Positions 29,009 to 37,942 of a stretch of DNA of 64,000 bases are shown in pieces (the stretch's first letter is position 1; every line of letters begins with the position of its first letter). Position numbers and translations under genes: made by a program. Source of the stretch: JACCZR01 sp035296565 (GTDB lineage: Bacteria; Actinomycetota; Thermoleophilia; Solirubrobacterales; Thermoleophilaceae); the NCBI GenBank assembly GCA_035296565.1, contig DATHAQ010000051.1, positions 1-64,000 of the forward strand, given 5' to 3'. The notes beneath the pieces are model-generated. The model was not told the origin of the DNA. It did no database searches and saw nothing but the letters and a program-made list of their open reading frames with translations.

Positions 29009-29423
29009 CTACTTCGGTGCGTACCGGCGAGCGGCGAGGGCCAGGGCGGCCCAGCCGAAAATCTCGCCCGTCTCGATGGCCGGCTGGCTGCGCTCGACGG
29101 CGCCCCGGACGTGGACGGCTGCCAGCAGCCAGCTGCCCGCCTCCAGCCACCTGAAGTGCGCGCGGTGGCGGTCAGGATCGCGTGCCGCCTGAACTGCGGT
29201 GGCCGTTCACGCCCAGCGCGACCGCACCGAGGCAGCGGCCGAAGTACTTGCCGACGTTCGTCTCCCGCTCCTTGGGCCAGCGGAACCATTCGGCCCAGCG
29301 GAACGGGTCGAGAAAGAGCGGCACGCCGAAGCCGGCCGTCAGGATGCCGCTTACTACGGCGAACCTGCGCGCGGCGACGAGGTCGTCGGCCGTCGACACG
29401 GGATAATCCGCCTCAGCCGGCAT
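29009..29423 (-). pseudogene. Small membrane protein gene with a frameshift
   Basis: The first part (from 29423) reads MPAEADYPVSTADDLVAARR, FAVVSGILTAGFGVPLFL, KYFGRCLGAVALGVN and then stops at 29172. A +1 shift between 29172 and 29207 opens a second part: AVQAARDPDRHRAHFRWLE, SWLLAAVHVRGAV, ETGEIFGWAALALAARRYAPK, stop. Joined they give about 137 aa with 4 membrane helices. It is either a real frameshift or a sequencing error in GC-rich DNA. The family is not recognised. It sits between rng and rplU and overlaps the rng end. Confidence 0.7.
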
Positions 29424-31236
29424 CGGCGGTCGACTTGCGGCGTCCCCGGCCGCCCCGGCGGCCGCGCCTGCGCCCCCGCCGGCCCGCGCCCTCGTCGGAG
29501 GCCGCCGGCGGCGGGTCCACCAGCTCGGCCTCGGCGGCCGAGCGGCCGACCTTCTCGATGCGCACCATGGTCTTCTCGCCGATGAGGCGTCCGGCGCCCT
29601 CGACGGAGATCACGTAGCCGTCGAGCTTCGCCACCGCGTCGTCCTCGTTGTACATGTGGGGCTCCTCGATGCGAACGAGCACCTCCTCGCCCTCGCGGAA
29701 CGGCAGGGCGCGCTCCTCCACGTCTGCGCGCTCGCCCTCCAGCAGCACCGCGAAGTGGTCGATCGGCAGCGCCTCGGAGCCCTCGAAGTGGAAGCGCTTG
29801 CCGGTGTCCTTCTCGATCTCGAGGATCGGCGCCTGCGGTCCGGAAACCAGCTCCGTCGAGACCTCGGGATGCACGGAGACCAGGAACGCCTCGGCGTCGG
29901 GACGTTCGGCGGCCAGCTCGCGTAGCCGGCGCTCAACGTCGATGGCCACCGTCTCCTCGGAGAGGACCACGCCCTCGCCGTCGCAGGTGGGGCAGGTCTT
30001 CGTGAGGATCTCGCGTACGCCCTCGGTCACGTTCTGGCGGGTCATCTCCACCAGGCCCAGTGGCGAGATCTCCACCACGTAGGTCTTCGTGCGGTCCTCG
30101 TCGAGCGCCTTGCGCAGCTCCTTGAGCACCGCGTCGCGGTTGCGCGAGCGCGACATGTCGATGAAGTCGATGACGATGATCCCCCCGATGTCGCGCAGCC
30201 TCAGCTGCCGCACGCACTCGGCCGCAGCCTCGAGATTGGTCTTGACGATCGTGTCCTCCAGGCGCGCGCCCTTCCCGCGGCCGATGAACGAGCCCGAGTT
30301 GACGTCGATCACCGTCATCGCCTCGGCGTAGTCGATGATCAGGTAGCCGCCGCTGGGCAGGTCCACCCGCCGGTTCAGCGTCGACTGGATCGCCTCCTCG
30401 GCGCCGAAGCGATCGAACAGCGGCTCGTCGCCCTTGTAGAGCTCCAGCCGGGGTAGCAGCTCGGGCGCAGTGCGCGTAAAGAAGGACTCGAGGCGGTGGT
30501 GCTGCTGGGGGTCGTCCACGATCGCCCGCTCGAACTGCCCGGAGAAGATGTCGCGAGCCACGCGAACCGACAGGTCGGCCTCCTGGAAGACCATGGCCGG
30601 GGCGGGCGTCTCCTCCGCGCGCTTGCACAGCACCTCGTGGAGCTTGTGCAGGTACTTGATCTCGCGCTCGAAGTCCTCGCGCTTGCCGCCCTGGGCGGCC
30701 GTTCGGATGATCGCCCCGCCTCCCTGGAGGTCGATCTTGGACGCGGCCTTGCGCAGGCGGTCGCGCTCCTTGTCCGACAAGCGGCGCGACACGCCAACGC
30801 CCTCGCCGTCGGGCACGTAGACCAGCAGCCGCCCGGCGATCGAGAGCTGCATCGAGAGACGCGGGCCCTTGGTCTTCAGCGGGTCCTTGACCGCCTGGAC
30901 GAGCACCTCCTGGCCGGGCTTGAGCAGCTCGGTGATCTGCTTGCCCTTCCCGCGGCCGCCGCGACCGCGGCGGGCCACCTCGACACCGGGGATGACGACG
31001 TCGTCGGCGTGCAGGAAGCCGTTCTTCTCCAGGCCGATGTCCACGAACGCGGCCTCCAAGCCGCCCAGGACGTTGTCGACCTTGCCTTTGTAGATGTTTC
31101 CGACGATCGAGCGCGAGCCGCGGCGCTCGACGTAGAGCTCAGCGACGCGAGCGTCTGACTTGCGTCCACCCTCCGTTTCCAGGATGGCTACGCGTGTTTC
31201 GCCAGGGTCGCCCGTGACGAGCAGTTGCTTCTTCAA
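29413..31236 (-). CDS. rng: Ribonuclease E/G family endoribonuclease
   Basis: 607 aa from TTG. The S1 domain is at about residues 38-130. The DNase I-like catalytic part carries IDVNSG and IDFIDM with the two metal-binding aspartates. The zinc-link CPTCDGEG follows. A C-terminal TRAM-like domain (FREGEEVLVRIEEPHMYN through VRIEKVGRS) ends in an Arg/Gly tail. It processes rRNA and degrades mRNA. The long scaffold of E. coli RNase E is absent. It sits upstream of rplU and downstream of rodA as in other actinobacteria. Confidence 0.95.
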   Translation of the reverse strand: MKKQLLVTGDPGETRVAILETEGGRKSDARVAELYVERRGSRSIVGNIYKGKVDNVLGGLEAAFVDIGLEKNGFLHADDVVIPGVEVARRGRGGRGKGKQITELLKPGQEVLVQAVKDPLKTKGPRLSMQLSIAGRLLVYVPDGEGVGVSRRLSDKERDRLRKAASKIDLQGGGAIIRTAAQGGKREDFEREIKYLHKLHEVLCKRAEETPAPAMVFQEADLSVRVARDIFSGQFERAIVDDPQQHHRLESFFTRTAPELLPRLELYKGDEPLFDRFGAEEAIQSTLNRRVDLPSGGYLIIDYAEAMTVIDVNSGSFIGRGKGARLEDTIVKTNLEAAAECVRQLRLRDIGGIIVIDFIDMSRSRNRDAVLKELRKALDEDRTKTYVVEISPLGLVEMTRQNVTEGVREILTKTCPTCDGEGVVLSEETVAIDVERRLRELAAERPDAEAFLVSVHPEVSTELVSGPQAPILEIEKDTGKRFHFEGSEALPIDHFAVLLEGERADVEERALPFREGEEVLVRIEEPHMYNEDDAVAKLDGYVISVEGAGRLIGEKTMVRIEKVGRSAAEAELVDPPPAASDEGAGRRGRRRGRRGGRGRRKSTADAG

Positions 31237-31251
31237 GGTTCTTGGTTCCTC

Positions 31252-32454
31252 TCATAGGGCTAGGTCCCTGCCCTTGCCGGATGCAGCGTCGCGCGCCTGC
31301 GCGTGTATCGACTGCAGAAGGCCGAGGGCCAGGAAGGTCACGATCACCGACGAGCCGCCGTAAGAGATGAGCGGCAATGTGATTCCGGTGATGGGCATGA
31401 TCCCGATGGTCATACCGACGTTAACGAAGAGCTGGAACATGAACATGGCAGTGATCCCCCCGGCCAGGATCGTGCCGTAGAGGTTCTTAGCCATGGTCAG
31501 TATCCGCAGCGCCCTCCATATCAGGAGGGCGAACAGGGACAGCACTATGGCCGCCCCCGCGAAGCCGAACTCCTCGCCCACCACGCTGAACACGAAGTCG
31601 GTGTGGTGCTCCGGGAGGAAGTCGAGCTTGGTCTGGGTCGCCAGGTCGCCGCGGCCGGTCTTGCCTCCCGAGCCGATCGCCGTCAGCGACTGGTTGACCT
31701 GATAGCCCTCCTCGCGCGGGTTCTCCGTGGGGTCGAGGAAGGCCGTGAGACGGTCCATCTGGTACGGCTTGAGCACTTCGACGCCGACCGCCGGCGCGGC
31801 CACCAACACGAGGACGATCGCCCCGGCGGCGAGGCCGCCGAGAGCGGCGAAGTGGGTCCACTTGGTGCCCGCCACGAACAGGCAGGCGGTCACGATGGCG
31901 AGATAGACGAGCCCCGAGCCGAGGTCGGGCTGGGCGATGACGAGCATCGCCGGCAAGACCGCCATGAGGACGGCACGGCTGGTGGTGTCGCGGTCGCCGA
32001 GGCGCCGCACGCGGTCGACCAGGAAGGCCGACAGCGCGAGGATCAGCAGCAGCTTGCCGACCTCCGAGGCCTGGAAGCTGAAGAAGCCGAACTCGATCGA
32101 GCGCTGCGACCCGCGGGCCGACGCGCCCACCGCCATGACGAGCAGGATCGAGCCGATCATGACCACGTATATCCCGGCCTTCCACTCGCGGAAGCGCGAG
32201 TAGTCGACGCGCGACAGGATCAGCATGAGCACGATCCCCACGCCGAAGTAGGCCGCCTGGCGGGTCAGGAAGTAGTAGGGGCTCCCGTCGATGTCGCCCG
32301 TGGTGGCGGTGGCGATCGTGTACAGGCTGCACGCGACCAGGCCCAGCGTGGCGAGGAGCAGCAGCGGGTCGAGCCGGAAGGCCGGCACGCGCGGCTCCTC
32401 GCGGAAGTCGCGGACCCCGGTTCCGTAGGGAGATGCCTGCACTGAGGTCGGCAC
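31252..32454 (-). CDS. rodA: RodA/FtsW-type peptidoglycan glycosyltransferase
   Basis: 400 aa from GTG with about 10 membrane helices. It has the SEDS blocks SIEFGFFSFQASEVGKLLLI, AQPDLGSGLVYLAI, and GVEVLKPYQMDRLTAFLDP. It polymerises lipid II for wall elongation with the PBP2 directly upstream. Only 1 nt separates it from the mrdA stop. Confidence 0.95.
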   Translation of the reverse strand: MPTSVQASPYGTGVRDFREEPRVPAFRLDPLLLLATLGLVACSLYTIATATTGDIDGSPYYFLTRQAAYFGVGIVLMLILSRVDYSRFREWKAGIYVVMIGSILLVMAVGASARGSQRSIEFGFFSFQASEVGKLLLILALSAFLVDRVRRLGDRDTTSRAVLMAVLPAMLVIAQPDLGSGLVYLAIVTACLFVAGTKWTHFAALGGLAAGAIVLVLVAAPAVGVEVLKPYQMDRLTAFLDPTENPREEGYQVNQSLTAIGSGGKTGRGDLATQTKLDFLPEHHTDFVFSVVGEEFGFAGAAIVLSLFALLIWRALRILTMAKNLYGTILAGGITAMFMFQLFVNVGMTIGIMPITGITLPLISYGGSSVIVTFLALGLLQSIHAQARDAASGKGRDLAL

Positions 32455-32455
32455 G

Positions 32456-34324
32456 TTAATACGCTTTACCGCTGCCGACCTGCTTCTTGGCGTCGCCCTT
32501 CACGTTGAAGACCTCGGCGAGGATCTTGCGGGCGGCCGGCGCGGCGGTGTCGGCACCGAAGCCCCCGGCCTCGAACGTCACCGCAACCACGTACTTGGGG
32601 TTGGGGAACGGCGCCAGGGCCACGTACCAGGACTGGTCGGCGCGCCCGGCGCCCTTCTCCGCGGTACCGGTCTTGCCCGCCACCGGGATGGGGAACCCCT
32701 TGAACACCGGCTCCGAGGTGCCGCCGGGCGCGCTCGCGGCGCCGCGCAGACCCTCCAGGATCGCCTGGCGGTACTCAGGCTTGATCTTGACCCGGCGCGG
32801 TGAGGGGCTCTCGAGCTGCTGCAGCGCGCGGCCGCCGGCGTCCTCGATGCGCAGGCCCAGACGCGGGCGCAGCACCTTGCCCCCGTTGGCCACCGTCGAG
32901 TAGGCCACGGCCATCTGGAGCGGATCGGCGGCGAGGTCGCCTTGTCCCACCGACAGGTTGATGTTGTCCCCGACCGACCAGGGACGGTCGGTCAGCTTCT
33001 TCTTGAACAGCTTGTTGCGCCACTTGGGGGTGGGCAGGAACCCGGGCGTCTCGGCCGGCAGGTCGATCCCGGTCGGCCGCCCGATGCCGAGCTTGTGCGC
33101 CCAGCGCTGGATCAGCAGGCCGTCGCCGGTGCCGTTGGCATCGCGGCCGATCAGGTAGTAGAAGACGTCGCTCGAGACGGTGAGCGCCTGGCGCAGCGCC
33201 ACCGCGCCGTGCGCGGCGCCACCGGCGTTCTTGAAGGTCACGCCGCCCACCTGGATCGAGCCCCCGTCGTACTGGACGGTCTCGGGGGTGATGATCCCGC
33301 CCTGCAGGCCGGCCACCGAGGTGATCAGCTTGAAGGTGGAGCCCGTGGGGTAGCCGCCCTGGATCGCGCGGTTGAACAGCGGCTTGCCGAGCTCCTCCGA
33401 GGACAGGCGCTTGAAGTCGCGCGCGCGGATCACCTTGGAGAACAGGTTGGGGTCGAAGGAAGGGGTCGAGCCCAGCGCCACCACGCCGCCGCTTCGCACG
33501 TTCATCACCGCAAACGCCCCCCTGGCGCCGCCGAGGGCCTCCTGCCCGACCTTCTGAACGCCCAGGTCCATCCCCAGGCGCAACTGGCGGCCCTGTACCG
33601 GGGGGCGGACCGCCAGCTCGCCCTTGAGGTTGCCCAGGGCATCGACCTGCACTCGCGAGGCGCCGTTCTTCCCGCGCAGGAAGCGGTCGTACTGGTACTC
33701 GATGCCCGACTGGCCCACGCGGTCGCCGAGGCCCACCCCACGGTAGCGCTGGTCCTTGAGCTGCTCCTTGGTGATCTCGCCGACGGTGCCGAACAGGTGC
33801 GCCCCGATCTGATGGTGGGGGTACTGACGCAGGAACACGCGCTCGACGGTCACGCCGGGGAACTCCTTCTGGCGCTCGAGCAGATAGGCCACAACGTCCG
33901 GCTTGACGTCCTGCTTGACGGTCGCGGCCGAGTAGGGCAGCGCCTTGAGCTGGTCGGAGACGCTGCGGTCTATGCGTCCCGCGCTCGCGCCGACCAGACG
34001 CCCGAGGCGCCGGTAGAGCCCCATCCGCTGCGCGCGGTCATCGGGCAGCTTGCCCGGGGTGACCTTCACGGCCAGGCCCGTGCGGTTGTCCACCAGCACG
34101 CGGCCATCGCGGTCGACCACCTCGCCGCGCGGGGCCTGAACCTTGATCTCGCGCACCCGGTTGTCGTTGGCCTTGGCCTCGTACTGGTCGCCCGAGAGCA
34201 CCTGCAGGTACCAGAGGCGGAAGAAGATAACCCCGAAGGCGACGAGGGCGATGCCGCCGATCAGGGCGATGCGGAAGGCCAGCTGGGGCGTGAGCGAGCG
34301 TCGGTTCTCTCCGTCGAGGTACAC
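32456..34324 (-). CDS. mrdA: Penicillin-binding protein 2 (class B transpeptidase)
   Basis: 622 aa. An N-terminal membrane helix (about residues 16-38) is followed by the pedestal domain and a transpeptidase domain. The SxxK motif is STFK, the second motif lies around TVSSDVFYY, and KTG is in VAGKTGTAEKG. It crosslinks peptidoglycan during elongation with RodA and the MreBCD proteins encoded beside it. Confidence 0.95.
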   Translation of the reverse strand: MYLDGENRRSLTPQLAFRIALIGGIALVAFGVIFFRLWYLQVLSGDQYEAKANDNRVREIKVQAPRGEVVDRDGRVLVDNRTGLAVKVTPGKLPDDRAQRMGLYRRLGRLVGASAGRIDRSVSDQLKALPYSAATVKQDVKPDVVAYLLERQKEFPGVTVERVFLRQYPHHQIGAHLFGTVGEITKEQLKDQRYRGVGLGDRVGQSGIEYQYDRFLRGKNGASRVQVDALGNLKGELAVRPPVQGRQLRLGMDLGVQKVGQEALGGARGAFAVMNVRSGGVVALGSTPSFDPNLFSKVIRARDFKRLSSEELGKPLFNRAIQGGYPTGSTFKLITSVAGLQGGIITPETVQYDGGSIQVGGVTFKNAGGAAHGAVALRQALTVSSDVFYYLIGRDANGTGDGLLIQRWAHKLGIGRPTGIDLPAETPGFLPTPKWRNKLFKKKLTDRPWSVGDNINLSVGQGDLAADPLQMAVAYSTVANGGKVLRPRLGLRIEDAGGRALQQLESPSPRRVKIKPEYRQAILEGLRGAASAPGGTSEPVFKGFPIPVAGKTGTAEKGAGRADQSWYVALAPFPNPKYVVAVTFEAGGFGADTAAPAARKILAEVFNVKGDAKKQVGSGKAY

Positions 34325-34326
34325 GC

Positions 34327-34908
34327 TCAGACCTCCATGCCGCGGAGGCCGAGCGGGCCGCTCTCGCGCGGGCGCTGCCGGCGCCGCCGCCGCTCGAGCG
34401 GATCGACCGCCAGGACGGGACGGATGACGCGGCGCACCAGCCCGAACACGGGCAGCGCGACAAGCGTGTCGAGCAGCACGGTCACGACCATTTCACGGAA
34501 GACGAGCCCGCTCACCTTGGCGGCGCCCACGTCGAGCATGAACGAGACAGCGCCGAAAGCAAGCACCCAGCCCGCCGTGGCGGCCGCTCCGACCGGGATG
34601 GGCAGCAGGCCGTGGGAGGGGTCGCGCAGCTCGCGGAAGCGGCCCACCCCGTATCCCACCGCGCAGAGGACCAGCGACGAGGCGCCCATGGTCTGCCCGG
34701 CGAGCAGGTCGAGCAGAAGGCCGGCGCCGAAGCCGGTCGCCGCGCCGGACACGCTGCCGGCGTAGTACGCGACGCCGGCCACCACGAGGGGCACGAAGTC
34801 GAGGTGGCCGCCGAGGATGCGCATCTGGCCCAGCCCCGAGAGCTGAACGATCACGGCGGCCAGCAGCAGGCCCCCGACGCGCAGGAATGCTCCGGGCGTG
34901 GGGATCAT
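34327..34908 (-). CDS. mreD: Rod shape-determining protein MreD
   Basis: 193 aa with about 5 membrane helices (LRVGGLLLAAVIVQL, LVVAGVAYYAGSVSG and further). It is assigned from its hydrophobic pattern and its place between mreC and mrdA. The sequence itself is poorly conserved in this family. Its start overlaps the mreC stop as ATGA. Confidence 0.9.
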   Translation of the reverse strand: MIPTPGAFLRVGGLLLAAVIVQLSGLGQMRILGGHLDFVPLVVAGVAYYAGSVSGAATGFGAGLLLDLLAGQTMGASSLVLCAVGYGVGRFRELRDPSHGLLPIPVGAAATAGWVLAFGAVSFMLDVGAAKVSGLVFREMVVTVLLDTLVALPVFGLVRRVIRPVLAVDPLERRRRRQRPRESGPLGLRGMEV

Positions 34909-35783
34909 GGAGTGGGCACCTGGGCCTGGGTGCCGGGGCGCTGGGTGAGCACCTGCACGAAGTCGAGTCGGCGCAGGTCGGCGAAGGGCTTGATGTGGAC
35001 CCGCTGGTAGAGCTCGACCTCGTCGAGGTCCACCCGCGAGACCCGGCCGACCGGGATGCCGCGCGGGAAGATCGAGTGAACCTGGTCGGAGGCGAAGCCC
35101 GAGGTGACCACCGTGCTCTTCTCGCGCAGGCGGCGGCCCTTCTGGACGAAATCGAGCAGGAGGTCGTCGGGCTTGCCCACCTCCGGCTTGATGATCCCGT
35201 TGGCGCCGTTGGGCACCACCTGGGCCGAGACCGCGCTGGAGGAGTCGGTGATCAACGTGACCTGCGCGCTCCCGCCGGACACGCGGGTGACCTTGCCCGC
35301 CAGGCCGCCGGCCGCGATCACCGGCTGATCGACGCGGATGCCGTCACCGCGGCCCTTGTTGATCCTGATCGTCGAGTACCAGACCGTCGGTGAGCGGGTG
35401 ATCACCCGCGCCGCCACGGGATTGGTCCCCTCGGGGAAGCCGTCGGTGCGCCGCAGGCCCACCAGGCCGCGCAGCTGGTCGGCGTCGCGGCGCGCGGTCT
35501 CACGGGCGGCCAGCTCCTTGCGCAGGCTCGCGACCTCGTCGCGCAGCTGCTCGTTGTCCCCCTTGGCGTCGAAGGTGTCGCCCAGCCAGCCGAAGAGGTC
35601 GCGCACGGGCTTCAGCGCTCGGTTGGCGCCGTTCTCGATCGGCGAGACCACGTCCTGCGCGCCCTGCTGGATCGAGCCCAGGGGCCCACCGCCCCCGAAG
35701 GACACCGTGATCAGCACCATGGCCGCCGCCACGAAGGCGATCAGCACCGCCCGCCGGCGGCGGATTGTCTTGCGATCGAACAT
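34905..35783 (-). CDS. mreC: Rod shape-determining protein MreC
   Basis: 292 aa. A short cytoplasmic basic N-terminus (KTIRRRRAVLI), one membrane helix (about 12-30), a coiled coil (about 75-105) and the two beta-domains with IRINKGRGDGIRVDQPVIAAGG. It links MreB inside to PBP2/RodA outside. It lies next after mreB. Confidence 0.95.
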   Translation of the reverse strand: MFDRKTIRRRRAVLIAFVAAAMVLITVSFGGGGPLGSIQQGAQDVVSPIENGANRALKPVRDLFGWLGDTFDAKGDNEQLRDEVASLRKELAARETARRDADQLRGLVGLRRTDGFPEGTNPVAARVITRSPTVWYSTIRINKGRGDGIRVDQPVIAAGGLAGKVTRVSGGSAQVTLITDSSSAVSAQVVPNGANGIIKPEVGKPDDLLLDFVQKGRRLREKSTVVTSGFASDQVHSIFPRGIPVGRVSRVDLDEVELYQRVHIKPFADLRRLDFVQVLTQRPGTQAQVPTP

Positions 35784-35813
35784 CAGCCCCGGGAACCTCC
35801 AGGGGGCGCCGCG

Positions 35814-36860
35814 CTAGCGGCGCCGGTTGTTTCGGGATTGCTTGTTGGCGCGGTGGATCGCCTCGAACTCCTCGAGGCTGCGACCGGAGCCGACCGCCAC
35901 GCAGGTCAGCGGCGAGTCGGCCAGGTGCGCGGGCATCTGCGTCTCGTCCCTCAGGCGCTCGTCGAGGCCCTGCAGCAGCGAGCCGCCGCCGGCGAGCATG
36001 ATGCCCCGGTCCATGATGTCCGAGGCCAGCTCCGGGGGCGTGCGGTCGAGGGTCTCCTTGACCGCGTCGATGATCGCCGCCACGGGCTCCTCCAGCGCGA
36101 GGCGCACCTCCTCGCTGGTGAGCACGATGGTCTTGGGCAGCCCCGAGACGAGGTCGCGCCCGCGGATCTCGGCCTGGACCTCCTCGTCGAGCGGGAACGC
36201 CGAGCCGATCTCGAGCTTGACCTCCTCGGCCGTCGACTGCCCGATCATCAGCTTGTACTCGCGCTTGACGTAGTTGATGATCGCCTCGTCGAGCTCGTCG
36301 CCACCGATGCGGATGGACTGCGACACGACGGTGCCGCCCAGCGAGATGACGGCGACCTCGCTGGTGCCGCCGCCGATGTCGACGACCATGTTGCCCGTAG
36401 GCTCGCCGACGGGCAGCCCGGCGCCGATCGCCGCCGCCATCGGCTCCTCGATCAGATAGGCCTGGCGCGCTCCGGCGCTCAGGCAGGCCTCCTCGACCGC
36501 GCGCTTCTCCACGCCGGTCACGCCCGAGGGCACGCAGACCACGACGCGCGGGTGAGCCCAGCGGTTCTGGTGGACCTTCTGGATGAAGTGCCGGAGCATC
36601 TGCTCGGTCACGTCGAAGTCGGCGATCACGCCGTCCTTCAGCGGCCGGATGGCCTGGATCGTGCCGGGCGTGCGGCCGAGCATCCGCTTGGCCTCGATGC
36701 CGACCGCGTGGACCTCCGCCGAGCGGGAGTCGATGGCGACGACCGAGGGCTCGGAGAGCACGATTCCCCGGCCCCGTACGTACACGAGGGTGTTGGCGGT
36801 GCCGAGGTCGACCGCCATGTCGCGGCCGCCCATGCCGGTGAGGTAGGAGAAGAAGCCCAT
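35814..36860 (-). CDS. mreB: Actin-like rod shape protein MreB
   Basis: 348 aa from the ATG of MGFFSYLTG. The actin-fold blocks are clear: phosphate 1 MAVDLGTANTLVY, connect 1 and phosphate 2 NMVVDIGGGTSEVAVISLGG, and adenosine TSEEVRLALEEP with MLAGGGSLLQGLDERL. It guides wall elongation. A probable -10 (TATCCT) is 13 nt upstream. It heads the mre-mrd group on this strand. Confidence 0.98.
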   Translation of the reverse strand: MGFFSYLTGMGGRDMAVDLGTANTLVYVRGRGIVLSEPSVVAIDSRSAEVHAVGIEAKRMLGRTPGTIQAIRPLKDGVIADFDVTEQMLRHFIQKVHQNRWAHPRVVVCVPSGVTGVEKRAVEEACLSAGARQAYLIEEPMAAAIGAGLPVGEPTGNMVVDIGGGTSEVAVISLGGTVVSQSIRIGGDELDEAIINYVKREYKLMIGQSTAEEVKLEIGSAFPLDEEVQAEIRGRDLVSGLPKTIVLTSEEVRLALEEPVAAIIDAVKETLDRTPPELASDIMDRGIMLAGGGSLLQGLDERLRDETQMPAHLADSPLTCVAVGSGRSLEEFEAIHRANKQSRNNRRR

Positions 36861-36965
36861 GGGAACGGTAGGAGGATAGGGCGCAGATCCGGACGCGCCC
36901 ACGGAGCAGGAAACAGGCGACAGGTCCGAAGACCCGGGCCCTGCTCGCGGCGCGAAGTGTAGCTG

Positions 36966-37502
36966 CTAGCGGGTCAGCAGCTCGGGCGCCAGTTCCAGGA
37001 GCGCTGCGACCGGCAGTCCCACCACGTTGAGGTAGTCGCCCTCGATCCCGGTCACGAGCGCCGCGCCGCGGCCCTGGATGGCGTAGCCCCCGGCCCGCTC
37101 GCGCCACTCGCCCGTGTCCAGGTACCACCCCAGAAGGCCCTCGTCGATGGCCCGGAAGCGCACGCGGGTTCCCTCGATCGCGGTACGCCCGTCGCTCAGG
37201 GCGATCCCGCTGAGCACCTCGTGGTCGCGCCCGGCCAGGCGCCGCAGGACCGCGGCGGCCTCCTCCCGGTCGGCCGGCTTCCCGTGGGCGCGGCCGTCCA
37301 GGACCACGGCGGTGTCGACCCCCAGCACGAGCCCGCCCCCGACCGCCCCGGCCTTGCGCCGGGCGTTCTCCACCACCAGCTCGCGCGGGTCGCCCTCCGC
37401 GACCTCCTCGACGGCGGGCTCGACGGCCTGGAACGGGATCCCCAGCTGCTCGAGGATCGCCCGCCGCTGGGGCGATCGCGAGGCGAGGACCAGCCCGCCC
37501 AC
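36966..37502 (-). CDS. maf: Maf-family nucleotide pyrophosphatase
   Basis: 178 aa from GTG. LVLASRSPQRRAILEQLGI and the catalytic LGVDTAVVLDG region are diagnostic, as is GGYAIQGRGAALVTGIEGDY. Maf proteins hydrolyse modified or pyrimidine triphosphates and are linked to septum formation. It lies between ndk and mreB, the usual actinobacterial place. Confidence 0.96.
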   Translation of the reverse strand: MGGLVLASRSPQRRAILEQLGIPFQAVEPAVEEVAEGDPRELVVENARRKAGAVGGGLVLGVDTAVVLDGRAHGKPADREEAAAVLRRLAGRDHEVLSGIALSDGRTAIEGTRVRFRAIDEGLLGWYLDTGEWRERAGGYAIQGRGAALVTGIEGDYLNVVGLPVAALLELAPELLTR

Positions 37503-37507
37503 GGGGA

Positions 37508-37912
37508 CTACAGCTCGGAGAAGAAGAGGCCGGTCTCGCGTTGCGCGGACTCGGGGGAGTCGGAGCCGTGCACCAGGTTGGTCTGCACCTCGAGGCCGTA
37601 GTCGCCGCGGATCGAGCCGGTGGTGGCATCGAGCGGATTAGTCGCCCCGATCACCTGGCGGGCGGCCGTGACCGCCTCGTGGCCCTCGAGCACCATGGCC
37701 ACCAGGGGGCCGCCCGTGATGAAGCCCACCAGGTCACCGAAGAAGGGCTTGTCCTTGTGCTCGGCGTAGTGCTGCTCTGCCAGATCGCGGTCGACGGTCA
37801 TGTGCTTGAGAGCGACGATCGTCAGTCCCTTGCGCTCGAAGCGGGCGATGATCTCGCCCGTCAGGCCCTTCTCGAACGCATCGGGCTTGACCAGGATCAA
37901 GGTCCGGTCCAT
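37508..37912 (-). CDS. ndk: Nucleoside diphosphate kinase
   Basis: 134 aa, normal for the family. The active His is in NLVHGSDSPESAQRE near residue 117. DRTLILVKPDAFEKGLTGEI and the YAEHKDKPFFGDLVGF blocks are typical. It balances nucleoside triphosphates. It lies 5 nt from the maf start. Confidence 0.98.
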   Translation of the reverse strand: MDRTLILVKPDAFEKGLTGEIIARFERKGLTIVALKHMTVDRDLAEQHYAEHKDKPFFGDLVGFITGGPLVAMVLEGHEAVTAARQVIGATNPLDATTGSIRGDYGLEVQTNLVHGSDSPESAQRETGLFFSEL

Positions 37913-37942
37913 CGGGGGTGGGTCCTCTCTGTCGTGTGTGGG

